Assembly: GCA_009843635.1 (NCBI GenBank)
Contig: VYDB01000130.1
Span: 1 to 63,927 of the forward strand
Direction: 5' to 3'
Length of the DNA stretch: 63,927 bases
DNA from: Gammaproteobacteria bacterium
GTDB taxonomy: Bacteria > Pseudomonadota > Gammaproteobacteria > Pseudomonadales > Azotimanducaceae
Part shown: piece after piece, positions 27,135 through 36,568 of the stretch
Numbering within the stretch: the first letter of the stretch is position 1
Layout of the letters: each line of letters opens with the position of its first letter
Position numbers and translations under genes: made by a program
The notes under the pieces: generated by a model
The model's database searches: none
What the model saw: the letters and a program-made list of their open reading frames with translations, nothing else
What the model was told of the DNA's origin: nothing

Positions 27135-28139
27135 TCAGCTTTCCTGATCCGAAGCTGCACCCTCTTCGAGCATGTTGTCCTCGGCCTCAGCCGCGGTCTC
27201 GGCCGCGTCTTCGGCAACCCCATCCTTCGACTGCAGGTCTGCCGGGTCGGCGAGCATCTGCTCCGCGATGTAGGTGGCTACCTCGAAGCGCCCCGGCACG
27301 CGATCCGACATCAGGCTGTAGTCGTCCTCTTCCGCTTCGTGGAACAGGGTCAGGCGATGTTCGCCGTCCTCGTCAGTCACTAGGAAAACGCCCGCTGGCC
27401 GACTTGCCGCATCGCCATCCCCGTCCGCATTATCCCCTTCGTCCGGCATGCCGAGCACCCGCAAGCTGGTGAAGCGCCGGACCAAGTCGTTGGCCGCTTC
27501 CGCATCGGCGGGCGCACCGTCGATCTGCCACTCGCCGTCCGGCCGCTCCAGTCGCCAAGCGTCCTCGAGCACAACGCGGGACACCTCGCCCTGAGCCGCG
27601 AGCAAGGCCTTGTCGAGCCACTGGCCGGCGTCGGTGGGCGCCTCAAAGTTGGAGAAGTCGATGCTGTACACCTCGCTTTCGCCGCTGACGCGGGCATGAA
27701 CCCGGCGGTATCCCGGCGACGTGCCCAGCAGCAAGTCCGCCACCGGGCCGTCCTCATCCTCGATGATCAGACGGCGCTGGTGGCTGTCTTCGGTCACCTC
27801 GAAGCGCTCCGCGCTGTCGTCGCTGGTTGCCACCGGCCAAGGGGCGTCGACGTCGGACAGGTCGGCGAGCAGTTCGCTGACTTTGCCGCCATCCGCCGGC
27901 AGCCCGTCCGCCGCGTCTTGCTCCGATTCATGCACCAATCGCCAGTCCTCCCCGTCTCGGACCAACTGAACAGCGCCCTCCTCCCCCGAGACCCCGAGCT
28001 TGGTCACGTTGGCCGGGTCGAAGGACAGCAATTGCGAAGCGCCAGCGTCGGAGCCCATGCCGCTGGCCAACAGCAGGCCAGCGATAATGACTGCTTGTGC
28101 CGCCAGCAGCCCGCCCAGCAAACCAATTCGTCCACTCAT
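27135..28139 (-). CDS. DUF4340 domain-containing protein
   Basis: A 334-residue protein with one N-terminal transmembrane helix (LLGGLLAAQAVIIAGLLLAS) and a periplasmic DUF4340-type region, notably DWRLVHESEQD, YRRVHARVSGESEVYSIDF and DGEWQIDG. The C-terminal 30 residues are very acidic and Ala/Glu-rich. DUF4340 proteins are found with GldG-like ABC auxiliary proteins; their role is not established. It overlaps the fusion gene upstream by 4 bases. Confidence 0.82.
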   Translation of the reverse strand: MSGRIGLLGGLLAAQAVIIAGLLLASGMGSDAGASQLLSFDPANVTKLGVSGEEGAVQLVRDGEDWRLVHESEQDAADGLPADGGKVSELLADLSDVDAPWPVATSDDSAERFEVTEDSHQRRLIIEDEDGPVADLLLGTSPGYRRVHARVSGESEVYSIDFSNFEAPTDAGQWLDKALLAAQGEVSRVVLEDAWRLERPDGEWQIDGAPADAEAANDLVRRFTSLRVLGMPDEGDNADGDGDAASRPAGVFLVTDEDGEHRLTLFHEAEEDDYSLMSDRVPGRFEVATYIAEQMLADPADLQSKDGVAEDAAETAAEAEDNMLEEGAASDQES

Positions 28140-31069
28140 GCCGACTCTCCCGCCAACCAGCCGCCGTAGGTTTGCCTAGCCTTGGCCGCGCGCCGCCGTT
28201 GCAGGGCAAACACCGCCCCGATGCCCGCCAAGGCAAAGCCGTAGTTTAGGTACTCGGTGAGCGCCTGCTGATCCTCATCCAAGGGCGGCAGCGTGCGATT
28301 GAAATTGCCCCGGGCGCGGATGCCCAGCAGGGTCTGGTCCTCCAGCGACCAATCGGCCACGTTCACCATCAACTGCACCGAATTGCCATAGATGGTGCCG
28401 TCGGCTGAGCCGAGCATGCGCAGGGTCTGATCGGCGAGGAAGCCGTTGGAGGCGAAGACGAACAAGCGGGCCGACTCCGGAGAGCGCTCGATCACCGAGG
28501 TCACCACCCCAAGGCCGTCCTCACTCGTTTCGCCCTCCGCTGCCGCCTGGTCCACTGCGTCGGCTTCACCGTCCTCTTCCTCCCCTGCCGTCTCTTCTTC
28601 GAGCAGCGGCGAAGGCTTGCCCGCAAAGAACGAATCGAAGCGCCCGCTCAACATGACGCCCACCAAGCGGCTCTGCTGGTCGCCGTCCGGCGTGAAGGCG
28701 CTCAAGCCCTGTTCGTCGATCCGGGGCAGCACGTCGGTGGAGGTGGACAGCCAACTGCCGGGCGAGGTGCGCAGCAGCTCGACCACCTCCCGTTCGGCGT
28801 TCCTGTCCCCTTCGAGTTCGATGGGCGATGCCCAAGCCATGGTCACCTGGGGCAGCCCGGAAGTCATGATCGAATCGGGGTTGAGGCTTGGGGCGCGGAT
28901 GTCGGGGAAGTAAGGGTAGTCCAGCATCACCAACTCCTGGAAGCTGAAGCCACCGACGTTGCGGGTCACCGGTACGGGGAAGGCCGCATTGGCGGGGTCC
29001 AGCACCAACGAATCGCCAATGCCGACGCCGAGATGATCCAACCAACCCTCAAGGCCGGTGACGCGCGGCGCAGCGGTCAGCGTCTGCGCTGAGAAGCTGG
29101 CTTCAAAGGCGCTGGCCGCGACGGCCACGGTGCCGCCCTTCATCAGGAATTGATCGATGGCGAAAACCTGCTTGTCCGACAGTTCCTTGGGATCCACCAC
29201 GACCAGTAGATCGGCGGCTTCCGGCACCACGCCCTCCGCGAGGTCCGTGGCCTCGACATTGAAATCGTTGCTGAGCAGCCCCTGAAGCTGGTTGAACTGA
29301 TTGCCTGCCATCCCCATCCCCTGCTGAGCCATGTAAGGCGGCGGCGCGGGTGGCGTTACCAAGGCCACCGTGCGCAGCAACCCGGTGGCGAAGCGCTTCA
29401 GGCCCTCCTCGATGCCACGCTTGGCGGCCTCCGTGGACAGCGCTTCCGGCAAGGGCACCTGCACCAGCGTTTCATCGTCGGCGAGGGTCAGGTAAAAGTA
29501 GAAGGCGTTGGTGTCGAAGAGGCTGGTGGCCATGGGCTGAAAGCCGTAGTTCTGGGCGATTTCCGCGCCCACGGCACCGTCGTTGGCATCGGGGTCGATG
29601 AACTCAACGCTGAGCTTGCCTTCGCTTTCGGCCTGGAGCTCATCGAGCACGCCGCTCACCACGCGGCGGAACTCGACGAGCGCCTCGGGCAGCTTTTCGT
29701 CCGCGGACCAATAGCCGGTAAAGGTCACCGGGGATTGGATGTTGGCGAAAACGCTGCTGCCGCCCTGGAAGCCATAGAGCACCTTCTTGATGCTGCGGGT
29801 GATGTCGTACTCGGGATTGCGCAACTGCACGTCGAGGTCCGCTTCGCCCGCCACCTTGACCTCGATCAGGTCCCGGAAGCCAAGCACCTCGTATTCATCC
29901 CCGTAGCTCACCAGTACGTCGAAATAGGAGTTGACCAAGCTTGACTGGTAGCGGTCGGCCACCTGAAAGGGCACGGGCCGGATGCCGTACTTGGTGTTGG
30001 CCTCGTCCTCAAGTTCCGGGTCATCAGCCGGATCGATGATGCGCACCTTGACGTTGCCGCGGCCGGCGATTTCATACTCGGCAAGCAGGTCGCGCATGCG
30101 CGGCACCAAGGGGGCCAGCAGCGGGTGGGTCTTGGCGCTGAAGTAGCCCTGGATCAGCAGGGGCTCCTTGAGCTGCGCCAGATAGCCTCGGGTGGCCTCG
30201 GAAATGGAGTAGATGCGCCCCTCGGTGACGTCGATGCGCAGCCCCGAGAAGCTCGCCAGCCACAGGTTGGCGGCCAGCAGATTGGCGGCCAGCAGCGTGG
30301 TGCCGAGCATCCAGGCCCGATGCCGGGTCCGTTCGCCGTCCTTGGCCCAACGCTGCACCTCCAAGCCATAGACGTTCAGCACCAGGAAGACGCCGCCTAG
30401 GGATAGGTAGTAGTAGAGGTCGCGCAGGTCCACCACGCCGCGGGTGATGGACTCGAAGCGGGCGCCGGCGCCCAAGGCGCGAAGAAAGTCGGCGACGCCC
30501 CCGGACACCAGATCGGTCAGCACCGGGCTGCCCACCAGGTAGAACGCGCCGCAGGCGAAGCTCGCCATGATGAGGCTGACGATCTGGCTGTCGGTGCGGG
30601 CGCTGACGAACAGGCCGATGGCAACGTAGGCGCTACCGAGCAGGAAGGCGGCGGCGTAGCCGGCGAGCACCGGCCCCCAGTCGAGGTCGGCGTGAAAGGC
30701 GATGCTGATCGGCAGCGGCAGGGTGAGCAGCAGGGCGATGCCCAGCAGGCACAGGCAGGCGCCGAACTTGCCCAGCACGAACTCCCAAGTGCGGGCCGGC
30801 ACGGTGAAGACGAACTCCATGGTGCCGGTGCGCCGCTCCTCGCTCCAAAGGCGCATGGTCAACGCCGATGCGAGGAAGATGAGCATCACCGGCATCCACT
30901 CGAACATCGGCCGCACGTCGGCCACGTTGCGGGCGAAGTAGGCCTCCACCCAAAAGAAGACGAACAGGGTGACCGCCAGAAAGGCCGCCAGGAACAGATA
31001 GCCGGTGGGCGAGGCGAAGAACAGGGTGAGTTCCTTGGCCGCGATTCGGCGCATGGCTTGAAGATGCAT
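28136..31069 (-). CDS. fused ABC-2 permease (GldF-like) and GldG-like auxiliary protein
   Basis: A 977-residue protein. Residues 1-250 are an ABC-2 permease with about six helices (KELTLFFASPTGYLFLAAF, MEFVFTVPARTWEFVLGKF). A further helix leads into a large periplasmic GldG-type region (GYFSAKTHPLLAPL, DPADDPELEDEANTKYG), ending with a helix near 950. GldF and GldG are normally separate, so this is a fusion. It is probably exported to the membrane with the upstream ATPase to form an ABC system; substrate unknown. ATG overlaps the ATPase stop by one base. Confidence 0.88.
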   Translation of the reverse strand: MHLQAMRRIAAKELTLFFASPTGYLFLAAFLAVTLFVFFWVEAYFARNVADVRPMFEWMPVMLIFLASALTMRLWSEERRTGTMEFVFTVPARTWEFVLGKFGACLCLLGIALLLTLPLPISIAFHADLDWGPVLAGYAAAFLLGSAYVAIGLFVSARTDSQIVSLIMASFACGAFYLVGSPVLTDLVSGGVADFLRALGAGARFESITRGVVDLRDLYYYLSLGGVFLVLNVYGLEVQRWAKDGERTRHRAWMLGTTLLAANLLAANLWLASFSGLRIDVTEGRIYSISEATRGYLAQLKEPLLIQGYFSAKTHPLLAPLVPRMRDLLAEYEIAGRGNVKVRIIDPADDPELEDEANTKYGIRPVPFQVADRYQSSLVNSYFDVLVSYGDEYEVLGFRDLIEVKVAGEADLDVQLRNPEYDITRSIKKVLYGFQGGSSVFANIQSPVTFTGYWSADEKLPEALVEFRRVVSGVLDELQAESEGKLSVEFIDPDANDGAVGAEIAQNYGFQPMATSLFDTNAFYFYLTLADDETLVQVPLPEALSTEAAKRGIEEGLKRFATGLLRTVALVTPPAPPPYMAQQGMGMAGNQFNQLQGLLSNDFNVEATDLAEGVVPEAADLLVVVDPKELSDKQVFAIDQFLMKGGTVAVAASAFEASFSAQTLTAAPRVTGLEGWLDHLGVGIGDSLVLDPANAAFPVPVTRNVGGFSFQELVMLDYPYFPDIRAPSLNPDSIMTSGLPQVTMAWASPIELEGDRNAEREVVELLRTSPGSWLSTSTDVLPRIDEQGLSAFTPDGDQQSRLVGVMLSGRFDSFFAGKPSPLLEEETAGEEEDGEADAVDQAAAEGETSEDGLGVVTSVIERSPESARLFVFASNGFLADQTLRMLGSADGTIYGNSVQLMVNVADWSLEDQTLLGIRARGNFNRTLPPLDEDQQALTEYLNYGFALAGIGAVFALQRRRAAKARQTYGGWLAGESA

Positions 31070-31965
31070 CAGGACGCCTCTCCAGCTTCGCTCACTTCCC
31101 GAAACAACGTCTCCAAGTCGCGCTGCTCAGCGGCGAGTTCATAGATGGGGGCGCCATCTCCTACCAAGGAATCGGCGATGACGCGGGCGGCAGCGTCAAG
31201 GTCGCCCTCCACCGTGAAGCGCCAGCGGCCACGGCCCAAGCTCGAAGCGCTTACTCCCGGCGGCGCGGACAGCATCGCCTCCGGCGCGGTGCGCAGGTGC
31301 AGCACGTTGCTGCGCTGCAGGTCCTTGAGTCGTTCATCGAGCACGAGGGCGCCGTTGCGCAGAATCAGGGCGCGGTCGCAGATGGCATTGACCTCCTGCA
31401 TGATGTGCGTGGAGAGAATGACGGTGGCCGAGCGGGCCAACTCCCGCACCAACTGGCGCATGTGCTGGGTCTGGCCGGGGTCGAGGCCGTTGGTCGGCTC
31501 ATCGAGAATCAGGAAGCGTGGCTTGTGCAGGATGGCCTGGGCCACGCCCACACGCTGCTTGAAGCCCCGGGACAGGGTACCGATCGGCTCCAGCGCCTTG
31601 TCGCCCAACTCGGTCGCTTCAATGGCCTCGACCACCGCCCGGCGCGGGTCATCGACCGCCCTTAGATCCGCCGCGTAAGCCAAGTAGTCAACAACCAGCA
31701 GTTCGGGATAAAGCGGCAGGCTTTCCGGCAGGTAGCCCAGCCGCTGCTGCACGGCACGGGGGTCGCCCTCGAGCTCCTCCCCATCGACCACCACCCGGCC
31801 GCTGCTCGGCTCCAGAAAGCCGGTCAACATCTTCATGATGGTCGTCTTGCCCGCCCCGTTTGGCCCCAGCAAGCCGACGACCTCCCCCGGTTCGATGGCA
31901 AACGACACCTCATCGACGGCCAAAAAATCGCCGTAGCGGCGCGTCAGCCGATCCGCTTCAATCAT
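31069..31965 (-). CDS. ABC transporter ATP-binding protein (GldA-like)
   Basis: A 298-residue ATPase with complete motifs: Walker A GPNGAGKTT, the GTLSRGFKQRVGVAQAI signature region (LSRGFKQ), Walker B FLILDEPTNGLDP and the switch His in ILSTHIMQEV. The C-terminal extension (about 80 residues) is typical of GldA/CcmA-type ATPases. It energises the fused permease immediately downstream. First gene of the minus-strand operon that reaches the GST. Confidence 0.93.
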   Translation of the reverse strand: MIEADRLTRRYGDFLAVDEVSFAIEPGEVVGLLGPNGAGKTTIMKMLTGFLEPSSGRVVVDGEELEGDPRAVQQRLGYLPESLPLYPELLVVDYLAYAADLRAVDDPRRAVVEAIEATELGDKALEPIGTLSRGFKQRVGVAQAILHKPRFLILDEPTNGLDPGQTQHMRQLVRELARSATVILSTHIMQEVNAICDRALILRNGALVLDERLKDLQRSNVLHLRTAPEAMLSAPPGVSASSLGRGRWRFTVEGDLDAAARVIADSLVGDGAPIYELAAEQRDLETLFREVSEAGEAS

Positions 31966-32164
31966 CCCAAATCCTTATTGACGCGAGTCCAACAATCCAG
32001 CCGACTGTCACCTCGGCCCTGAGATAGCGCAACATAGGGATTCGGCTTCAAATTTCAACCCTGTATCCCAACGAGGCGATGCCTTAGAACAACGAGTGAA
32101 GGGTCGCCGGGCACAAAAGTCACTGATTTGATAACCTTTTCCCGCGATTAAGAAAATTAGCCGG

Positions 32165-32758
32165 ATGGAAAACTTGTTCATTCAGGGTCCAGCGGGGCGG
32201 CTGGAAGCGGCGCTGGAGAGGCCCATCGACCCCGGCACCGCGGTCGCCATCCTCTGCCACCCCCACCCGTTGTACGGCGGCAGCATGAACGACGCCGTGC
32301 TCGGCTTGGTGGGCGAGGCCTTGGCCGAAGTTGGCGTCAATCCGCTTCGATTCAACTTTCGCGGCGTTGGCGCAAGCCAAGGGGGTTTCGATGAGGGCCG
32401 CGGCGAAGTGGACGACCTGCTCGCCGTCATCGATTGGGCCCAGGCCCAGGGCGCAGGCATCATCTGGCTGGCGGGCTACTCCTTCGGCGCCCACATCGTC
32501 TGCCAAGCGCTGCCGCAAGCGCCCCAGCCCGCCCGGCTGCTGCTGGTAGCCCCACCAACCGCGGTCATGGACATGGCGCTGCAAGCCCCGCCCTGTCCCT
32601 TGGACGTGTTTGCTGGGGACGGCGACCAGTTCGTCGATTGCGATGCGTTAAATCGCTGGCCGGGGGCCAAGATGCATCTCATTCCCGGCGCCGACCACTT
32701 CTTCAGCACCGCCGCCGCATCGTTGCTGGAAGCGATCCGGCAAGCGGTTCGCCCCTAA
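32165..32758 (+). CDS. alpha/beta hydrolase, COG2945-type
   Basis: A 197-residue small alpha/beta hydrolase. The pattern CHPHPLYGGSMNDAVL near residue 31, RFNFRGVGASQG, and the nucleophile elbow GYSFGA (Ser107) match predicted hydrolases of the COG2945 type. The acid (Asp in FAGDGDQFV) and His (GADHFF) are visible. The substrate is unknown. Convergent with the TauD gene, which it overlaps by 4 bases. Confidence 0.86.
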   Translation: MENLFIQGPAGRLEAALERPIDPGTAVAILCHPHPLYGGSMNDAVLGLVGEALAEVGVNPLRFNFRGVGASQGGFDEGRGEVDDLLAVIDWAQAQGAGIIWLAGYSFGAHIVCQALPQAPQPARLLLVAPPTAVMDMALQAPPCPLDVFAGDGDQFVDCDALNRWPGAKMHLIPGADHFFSTAAASLLEAIRQAVRP

Positions 32759-33630
32759 CGCGAGGGCCGCACGTCCCCCACCACGGACACCCGCTCGCCG
32801 TAGCGGCTGTGCGGGTAGTAGTCCCAGACAGCGTGGTGTTGGGTGCAGCGGTTGTCCCAGAAGGTGAGCGTGTTGGGTTCCCACTGCACCCGGCACCAGA
32901 GGCGCGGCGTCGAGTCGATGTGGCGATAAAGCATGTTGAGCAAGGCCGTGCTCTCCGCGCGATTCAATCCGACGATGTGCGAGGTGAAGCCCCGGTTGAC
33001 GTAGAGCACCTTGCGCCCGGTGTCCGGATGACGGACCACCACCGGATGCTCGTTGCGCGGATAGCCGCCCTCCGGCGGCGTGGACTTGTAGGAGCCGATG
33101 TAGGGGATGGCGCCGTCATGAACGGCCGTCAGGCCGTCGAGAAACTGGCGCATCGGCTCGGACAGCAACTCGTAGGCCAGGTACATGTCCGCAAAGAGGG
33201 TGTCGCCGCCCCCCGAGGCAGGGGTCTCGGTGACATAAAGCATGGAGCCGAGCGGCGGCACTTCATCGCAGGTTACGTCGGTGTGCCAGCCGTCGCCTGA
33301 GGTGTACGGGGAGTCGGCGGTGGTCTTGACCGTCAGAATCTCCGGGTCGCCGCCATAGGTATGCTGCATCGGATGGGTGTGCAGCGAGCCGAAGCGCCGC
33401 GCAAACGCCTTGTGCTGGTCGCGGTCAAGGTGTTGGTCGCGGAACACGAGAACCTTCCAATCCAGCCAGGCATCGCTGACATCTTGGGCCTGCTCGTTGG
33501 ACAGCGGTTGGGCCAAGTCCACGCCGCGCACTTCGGCCCCGATGTGGGGCGTCAGTGAACTCACCTCGAAAGTGCGGTATTCCGTCGGCAGGTTGTCGGC
33601 CGGCAGCCGGTCGCTACGCGTATTGAACAT
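32755..33630 (-). CDS. TauD/TfdA family alpha-ketoglutarate-dependent dioxygenase
   Basis: A 291-residue non-heme Fe(II) enzyme. The HxD pair is in GWHTDVT (His116, Asp118), and the distal His is in QHHAVWDYYP (about His265), followed by an arginine in the HSRYGERV segment that would bind 2-oxoglutarate. Characterised relatives release sulfite from taurine or act on other sulfonates and phenoxyacids. It is divergent from an MFS transporter, which could import the substrate. Confidence 0.9.
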   Translation of the reverse strand: MFNTRSDRLPADNLPTEYRTFEVSSLTPHIGAEVRGVDLAQPLSNEQAQDVSDAWLDWKVLVFRDQHLDRDQHKAFARRFGSLHTHPMQHTYGGDPEILTVKTTADSPYTSGDGWHTDVTCDEVPPLGSMLYVTETPASGGGDTLFADMYLAYELLSEPMRQFLDGLTAVHDGAIPYIGSYKSTPPEGGYPRNEHPVVVRHPDTGRKVLYVNRGFTSHIVGLNRAESTALLNMLYRHIDSTPRLWCRVQWEPNTLTFWDNRCTQHHAVWDYYPHSRYGERVSVVGDVRPSR

Positions 33631-33731
33631 GATGGTGCGCCTAAAGGAACGGTTAAAGGACTTTTAGCGCAACCCGCCGCGTCGAGCAAGGGGTGATGCG
33701 CCCAGTGCTCTACAGCCAACAATGCGCTACG

Positions 33732-35048
33732 ATGGGTGCCGCGAACAACAAGAACCACGCCTTGCAAGAAGCCAGTCGTCCCCCGTTGATCAGCGACGCC
33801 GTGAAACGCTATACCCTCGGCGTCCTGGTGGTCGTGTACACGTTCAATTTCATCGATCGCCAGATCCTGTCGATTCTCATCGAGCCCATCAAAAACGATC
33901 TCGATGTATCCGACTTCGGCATGGGCCTGCTGTCCGGCACGGCGTTCGCGATTTTCTACGCCACCCTCGGCATGCCCCTGGCGCTGATCGCCGACCGCTG
34001 GAACCGGCGCAACCTGATCGGCTTGTCCCTGGCTGTGTGGAGCGGCATGACGGCCCTATCGGGGTTGGCCATGAACTTCTGGCAGTTGGCGGCGGCGCGC
34101 ATCGGCGTCGGCATCGGCGAGGCTGGCTGCAGCCCTGCGGCGCATTCCATGTTGGCGGATCTCTATCCGGCCAGGGAGCGCGCCACGGCGCTGGGCATTT
34201 ACTCCCTGGGCATTCCGTTCGGCATCATGTTCGGGCTGTTCGCCGGCGGCGCCATCGCTGACATGTTCGGCTGGCGCATGGCTTTTTTCATCGTCGGAGT
34301 CCCAGGGTTGGTGCTTGCCGCGATCGTCTTCGCCACCGTCAAGGAGCCCCCCAGAGGTCACGCCGACGGCCACGTCGCCGGCAAGCAAGGTGAGAGGCAC
34401 CCTTCCATTCTGGAAGTGTTCCGATTTCTTATGCAACGGCGCTCCTTCGTCCATATGGTTGCCGGCGGCGGCTTGACCGCCTTTGTCGGGTACGGGCTGG
34501 TCACTTGGGCGCCGACCTTTTTTCTGCGCAGCCACGACATGACATTGACCGAAGCCGGCTTTTGGCTGGGGCTGGTGCTCGGCATTCCCGGTGGACTGGG
34601 CATCGTGCTCGGGGGCTGGCTGTCCGACCGCCTTGGTGCGCGGGACGGCCGCTGGTACCTCTGGATGGTGGCTGTCGCCCTCGCTGCCGCGGTGCCCATC
34701 GGCGCCGCCGCCCTGCTGGTTGAGAGCTGGTGGCTGTCGCTGCTGTTACTGTCGCTGCCCGTCATGCTGGGCAACTTCTACCAAGGCACGACCTTTGCCC
34801 AGACCCAAAGCCTCGCGCCGGTGCGCATGCGCGCCGTAGCCGCCGCCATCCTGCTGTTCATCTTGAATTTCATCGGTTTTGTGTTCGGACCCCCGGCCGT
34901 TGGCATACTCTCCGACCTGCTGACCGCTTCCTTCGGTTCGGAAGCCTTGCGCTACAGCTTGTTCACTTGGGGATTCGTCAACCTTTGGGCGGCCTTTCAC
35001 TACTGGCGCGCTGGCCGAAAACTGCCTGGAGACCTGGGAATTGCCTAA
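33732..35048 (+). CDS. MFS transporter
   Basis: A major facilitator protein of about 438 residues with twelve helices. DRWNRRNLIGLS between helices 2 and 3 is the MFS motif A region, and FNFIDRQILSI in helix 1 is common in the ACS/anion-type transporters (organic acids, sialic acid-like, spinster-like). The start could also be GTG 33693 or ATG 33696 (preceded by AAGGGG); the chosen ATG begins MGAANNKNH. Its position back to back with the TauD dioxygenase suggests uptake of the dioxygenase substrate (inference). Confidence 0.85.
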   Translation: MGAANNKNHALQEASRPPLISDAVKRYTLGVLVVVYTFNFIDRQILSILIEPIKNDLDVSDFGMGLLSGTAFAIFYATLGMPLALIADRWNRRNLIGLSLAVWSGMTALSGLAMNFWQLAAARIGVGIGEAGCSPAAHSMLADLYPARERATALGIYSLGIPFGIMFGLFAGGAIADMFGWRMAFFIVGVPGLVLAAIVFATVKEPPRGHADGHVAGKQGERHPSILEVFRFLMQRRSFVHMVAGGGLTAFVGYGLVTWAPTFFLRSHDMTLTEAGFWLGLVLGIPGGLGIVLGGWLSDRLGARDGRWYLWMVAVALAAAVPIGAAALLVESWWLSLLLLSLPVMLGNFYQGTTFAQTQSLAPVRMRAVAAAILLFILNFIGFVFGPPAVGILSDLLTASFGSEALRYSLFTWGFVNLWAAFHYWRAGRKLPGDLGIA

Positions 35049-35069
35049 TTCGGTGCGAGTCGGTTCGTT

Positions 35070-35762
35070 CTACCAATAGATGGACACAGCCGATACCCAG
35101 CCGTGTCCCCAGAAAAAGGCGACGTAGAGCACTAGACCCACCGCCGTCGGCACGGCCAGTTCCCGCCACACGAATCGGTTGCGCCCGGCGGCGATGGCGG
35201 CAAAGGGCAGGTTGGAGGTGGCAGCGGCGTAGGCTGGCCAGTCGTCGCCGGACGCCCGCGCCTTCTTGCGGTCCGCGAACCAATTGCCGGCCAGCGACAA
35301 CGCCAGGAACCCCCCGAAGAAGACCACTGACGCGGCATCGCCGTTGGCCACCAAGTGCGAAGCGGCCCAAAGGATCAGCGCCCATTGCACGGGGTGGCGG
35401 GTGATGCGATTGATGCCGCCGGTCAGCTTGGCCAAGGCCGCTTCGTCGGCGGCGCTGCCGGCCAGGGCTTCCGAGGTCGCCGTCGCGCCCAGGATGCCGC
35501 CTGCCAGGAAGATGAAGGCGACCAGCATCAGCGCCTTCGGCACCCAATACAGCATCGGCTCCAGCGGCCAGAAGTAGTGCAGCCGCGGCGCGTCGTTGTA
35601 GGCCATCACGAAATAGACCAAGGTGGCCAAGGCCATCACGGAATAAAGCCCCGCATAGCCCCCCTTGGTGAGCCTACGCATCAGCATGGGGCGCAAGCGC
35701 GTGTTGCTGACCACGAGATGGGCGGCAACAAAGAGAATGCCGGCAAATAGAAGTTCAAGCAT
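35070..35762 (-). CDS. NnrU family membrane protein
   Basis: A 230-residue integral membrane protein with about six helices and the NnrU core: LLFAGILFVAAHLVVSN, GGYAGLYSVMALATLVYF, and NRITRHPVQWALILWAASHL. NnrU was named from denitrifiers, and relatives include isoprenylcysteine methyltransferase-like membrane proteins. No other denitrification genes are here. Last gene of a minus-strand set with an alpha/beta hydrolase, a MetY-like enzyme and a PaaI-type thioesterase. Confidence 0.86.
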   Translation of the reverse strand: MLELLFAGILFVAAHLVVSNTRLRPMLMRRLTKGGYAGLYSVMALATLVYFVMAYNDAPRLHYFWPLEPMLYWVPKALMLVAFIFLAGGILGATATSEALAGSAADEAALAKLTGGINRITRHPVQWALILWAASHLVANGDAASVVFFGGFLALSLAGNWFADRKKARASGDDWPAYAAATSNLPFAAIAAGRNRFVWRELAVPTAVGLVLYVAFFWGHGWVSAVSIYW

Positions 35763-35779
35763 GGGGGGGTTCCTCCGCG

Positions 35780-36568
35780 TCAGGGCACGATGGCGGTTAG
35801 GGCGTCAAGCACTGCATTGGGCTGTTCGGAGAGCATGGAGTGGCCGCAACCGGCCAAGCGTTCCAACCGGGCATCTTGCAGGCGTTCGCTGACCCGGATG
35901 CCGGCTCGCGCCGGGGTCATTTGGTCCGCTTCGCCGACCACGACCAACGCCGGGCACCGAACTGGCCCAGCATCCGCTTCCGGATCGAAGCCGTTGCAGG
36001 CGGCAAGGTCGGCATGAAAGACGCCGGGCGCGGCCGTTTCCAGCAGGCGTTCCCCGCCACCCAGCATCCACATGCCTGGATTGGGGCACGCGCCCAGCTT
36101 GGCGCGCGGGCTGTGGCTCCAAGTGTTGGCCATGTCGATGGCGGCGTGGTCGTCGTCGCGCGCGGCGTCAAGCAGCGCATCGGTCACGGGCATGGGCGCG
36201 GACGCACCAAGCAGGGCCAGCGCCCGGCACCGGTCGGGATGCCGCGCCGCCAGCACGTAGGCGACCAGCGAGCCCATGCTGTGCCCCACCACCGCCGCGG
36301 CCTCAAAGTGCGCCGCATCCATGGCCCGCACCACCCAATCCGCCATCGCGGCAATCGAATCGAGCCCGGGGCCTTGGCTGCGCCCGTGGCCGGGGAGGTC
36401 CAAGGCCAGAACGTTCAATCCGGTCCGGGCGAAGTGGCGGGCGGGCATCACCCAAACGCTGTGATCCATGCCGGCGCCGTGAATGAAGACAACCGCTCGC
36501 CGCCCCGACGCATGGGACGCGCTGCCGGTGGCGGCAAACGCCGCCTTGCCGTCCACTTCGAGCCTCAT
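35780..36568 (-). CDS. alpha/beta hydrolase
   Basis: A 262-residue alpha/beta hydrolase. HGAGMDHSVW forms the oxyanion side, GHSMGS (Ser97) is the nucleophile elbow, Asp is in GEADQMTP and His in AGCGHSML. Family members hydrolyse esters, lactones or C-C bonds. The start overlaps the MetY-like gene stop by 4 bases, so it is co-translated with that enzyme and may act on its product (inference). Confidence 0.88.
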   Translation of the reverse strand: MRLEVDGKAAFAATGSASHASGRRAVVFIHGAGMDHSVWVMPARHFARTGLNVLALDLPGHGRSQGPGLDSIAAMADWVVRAMDAAHFEAAAVVGHSMGSLVAYVLAARHPDRCRALALLGASAPMPVTDALLDAARDDDHAAIDMANTWSHSPRAKLGACPNPGMWMLGGGERLLETAAPGVFHADLAACNGFDPEADAGPVRCPALVVVGEADQMTPARAGIRVSERLQDARLERLAGCGHSMLSEQPNAVLDALTAIVP

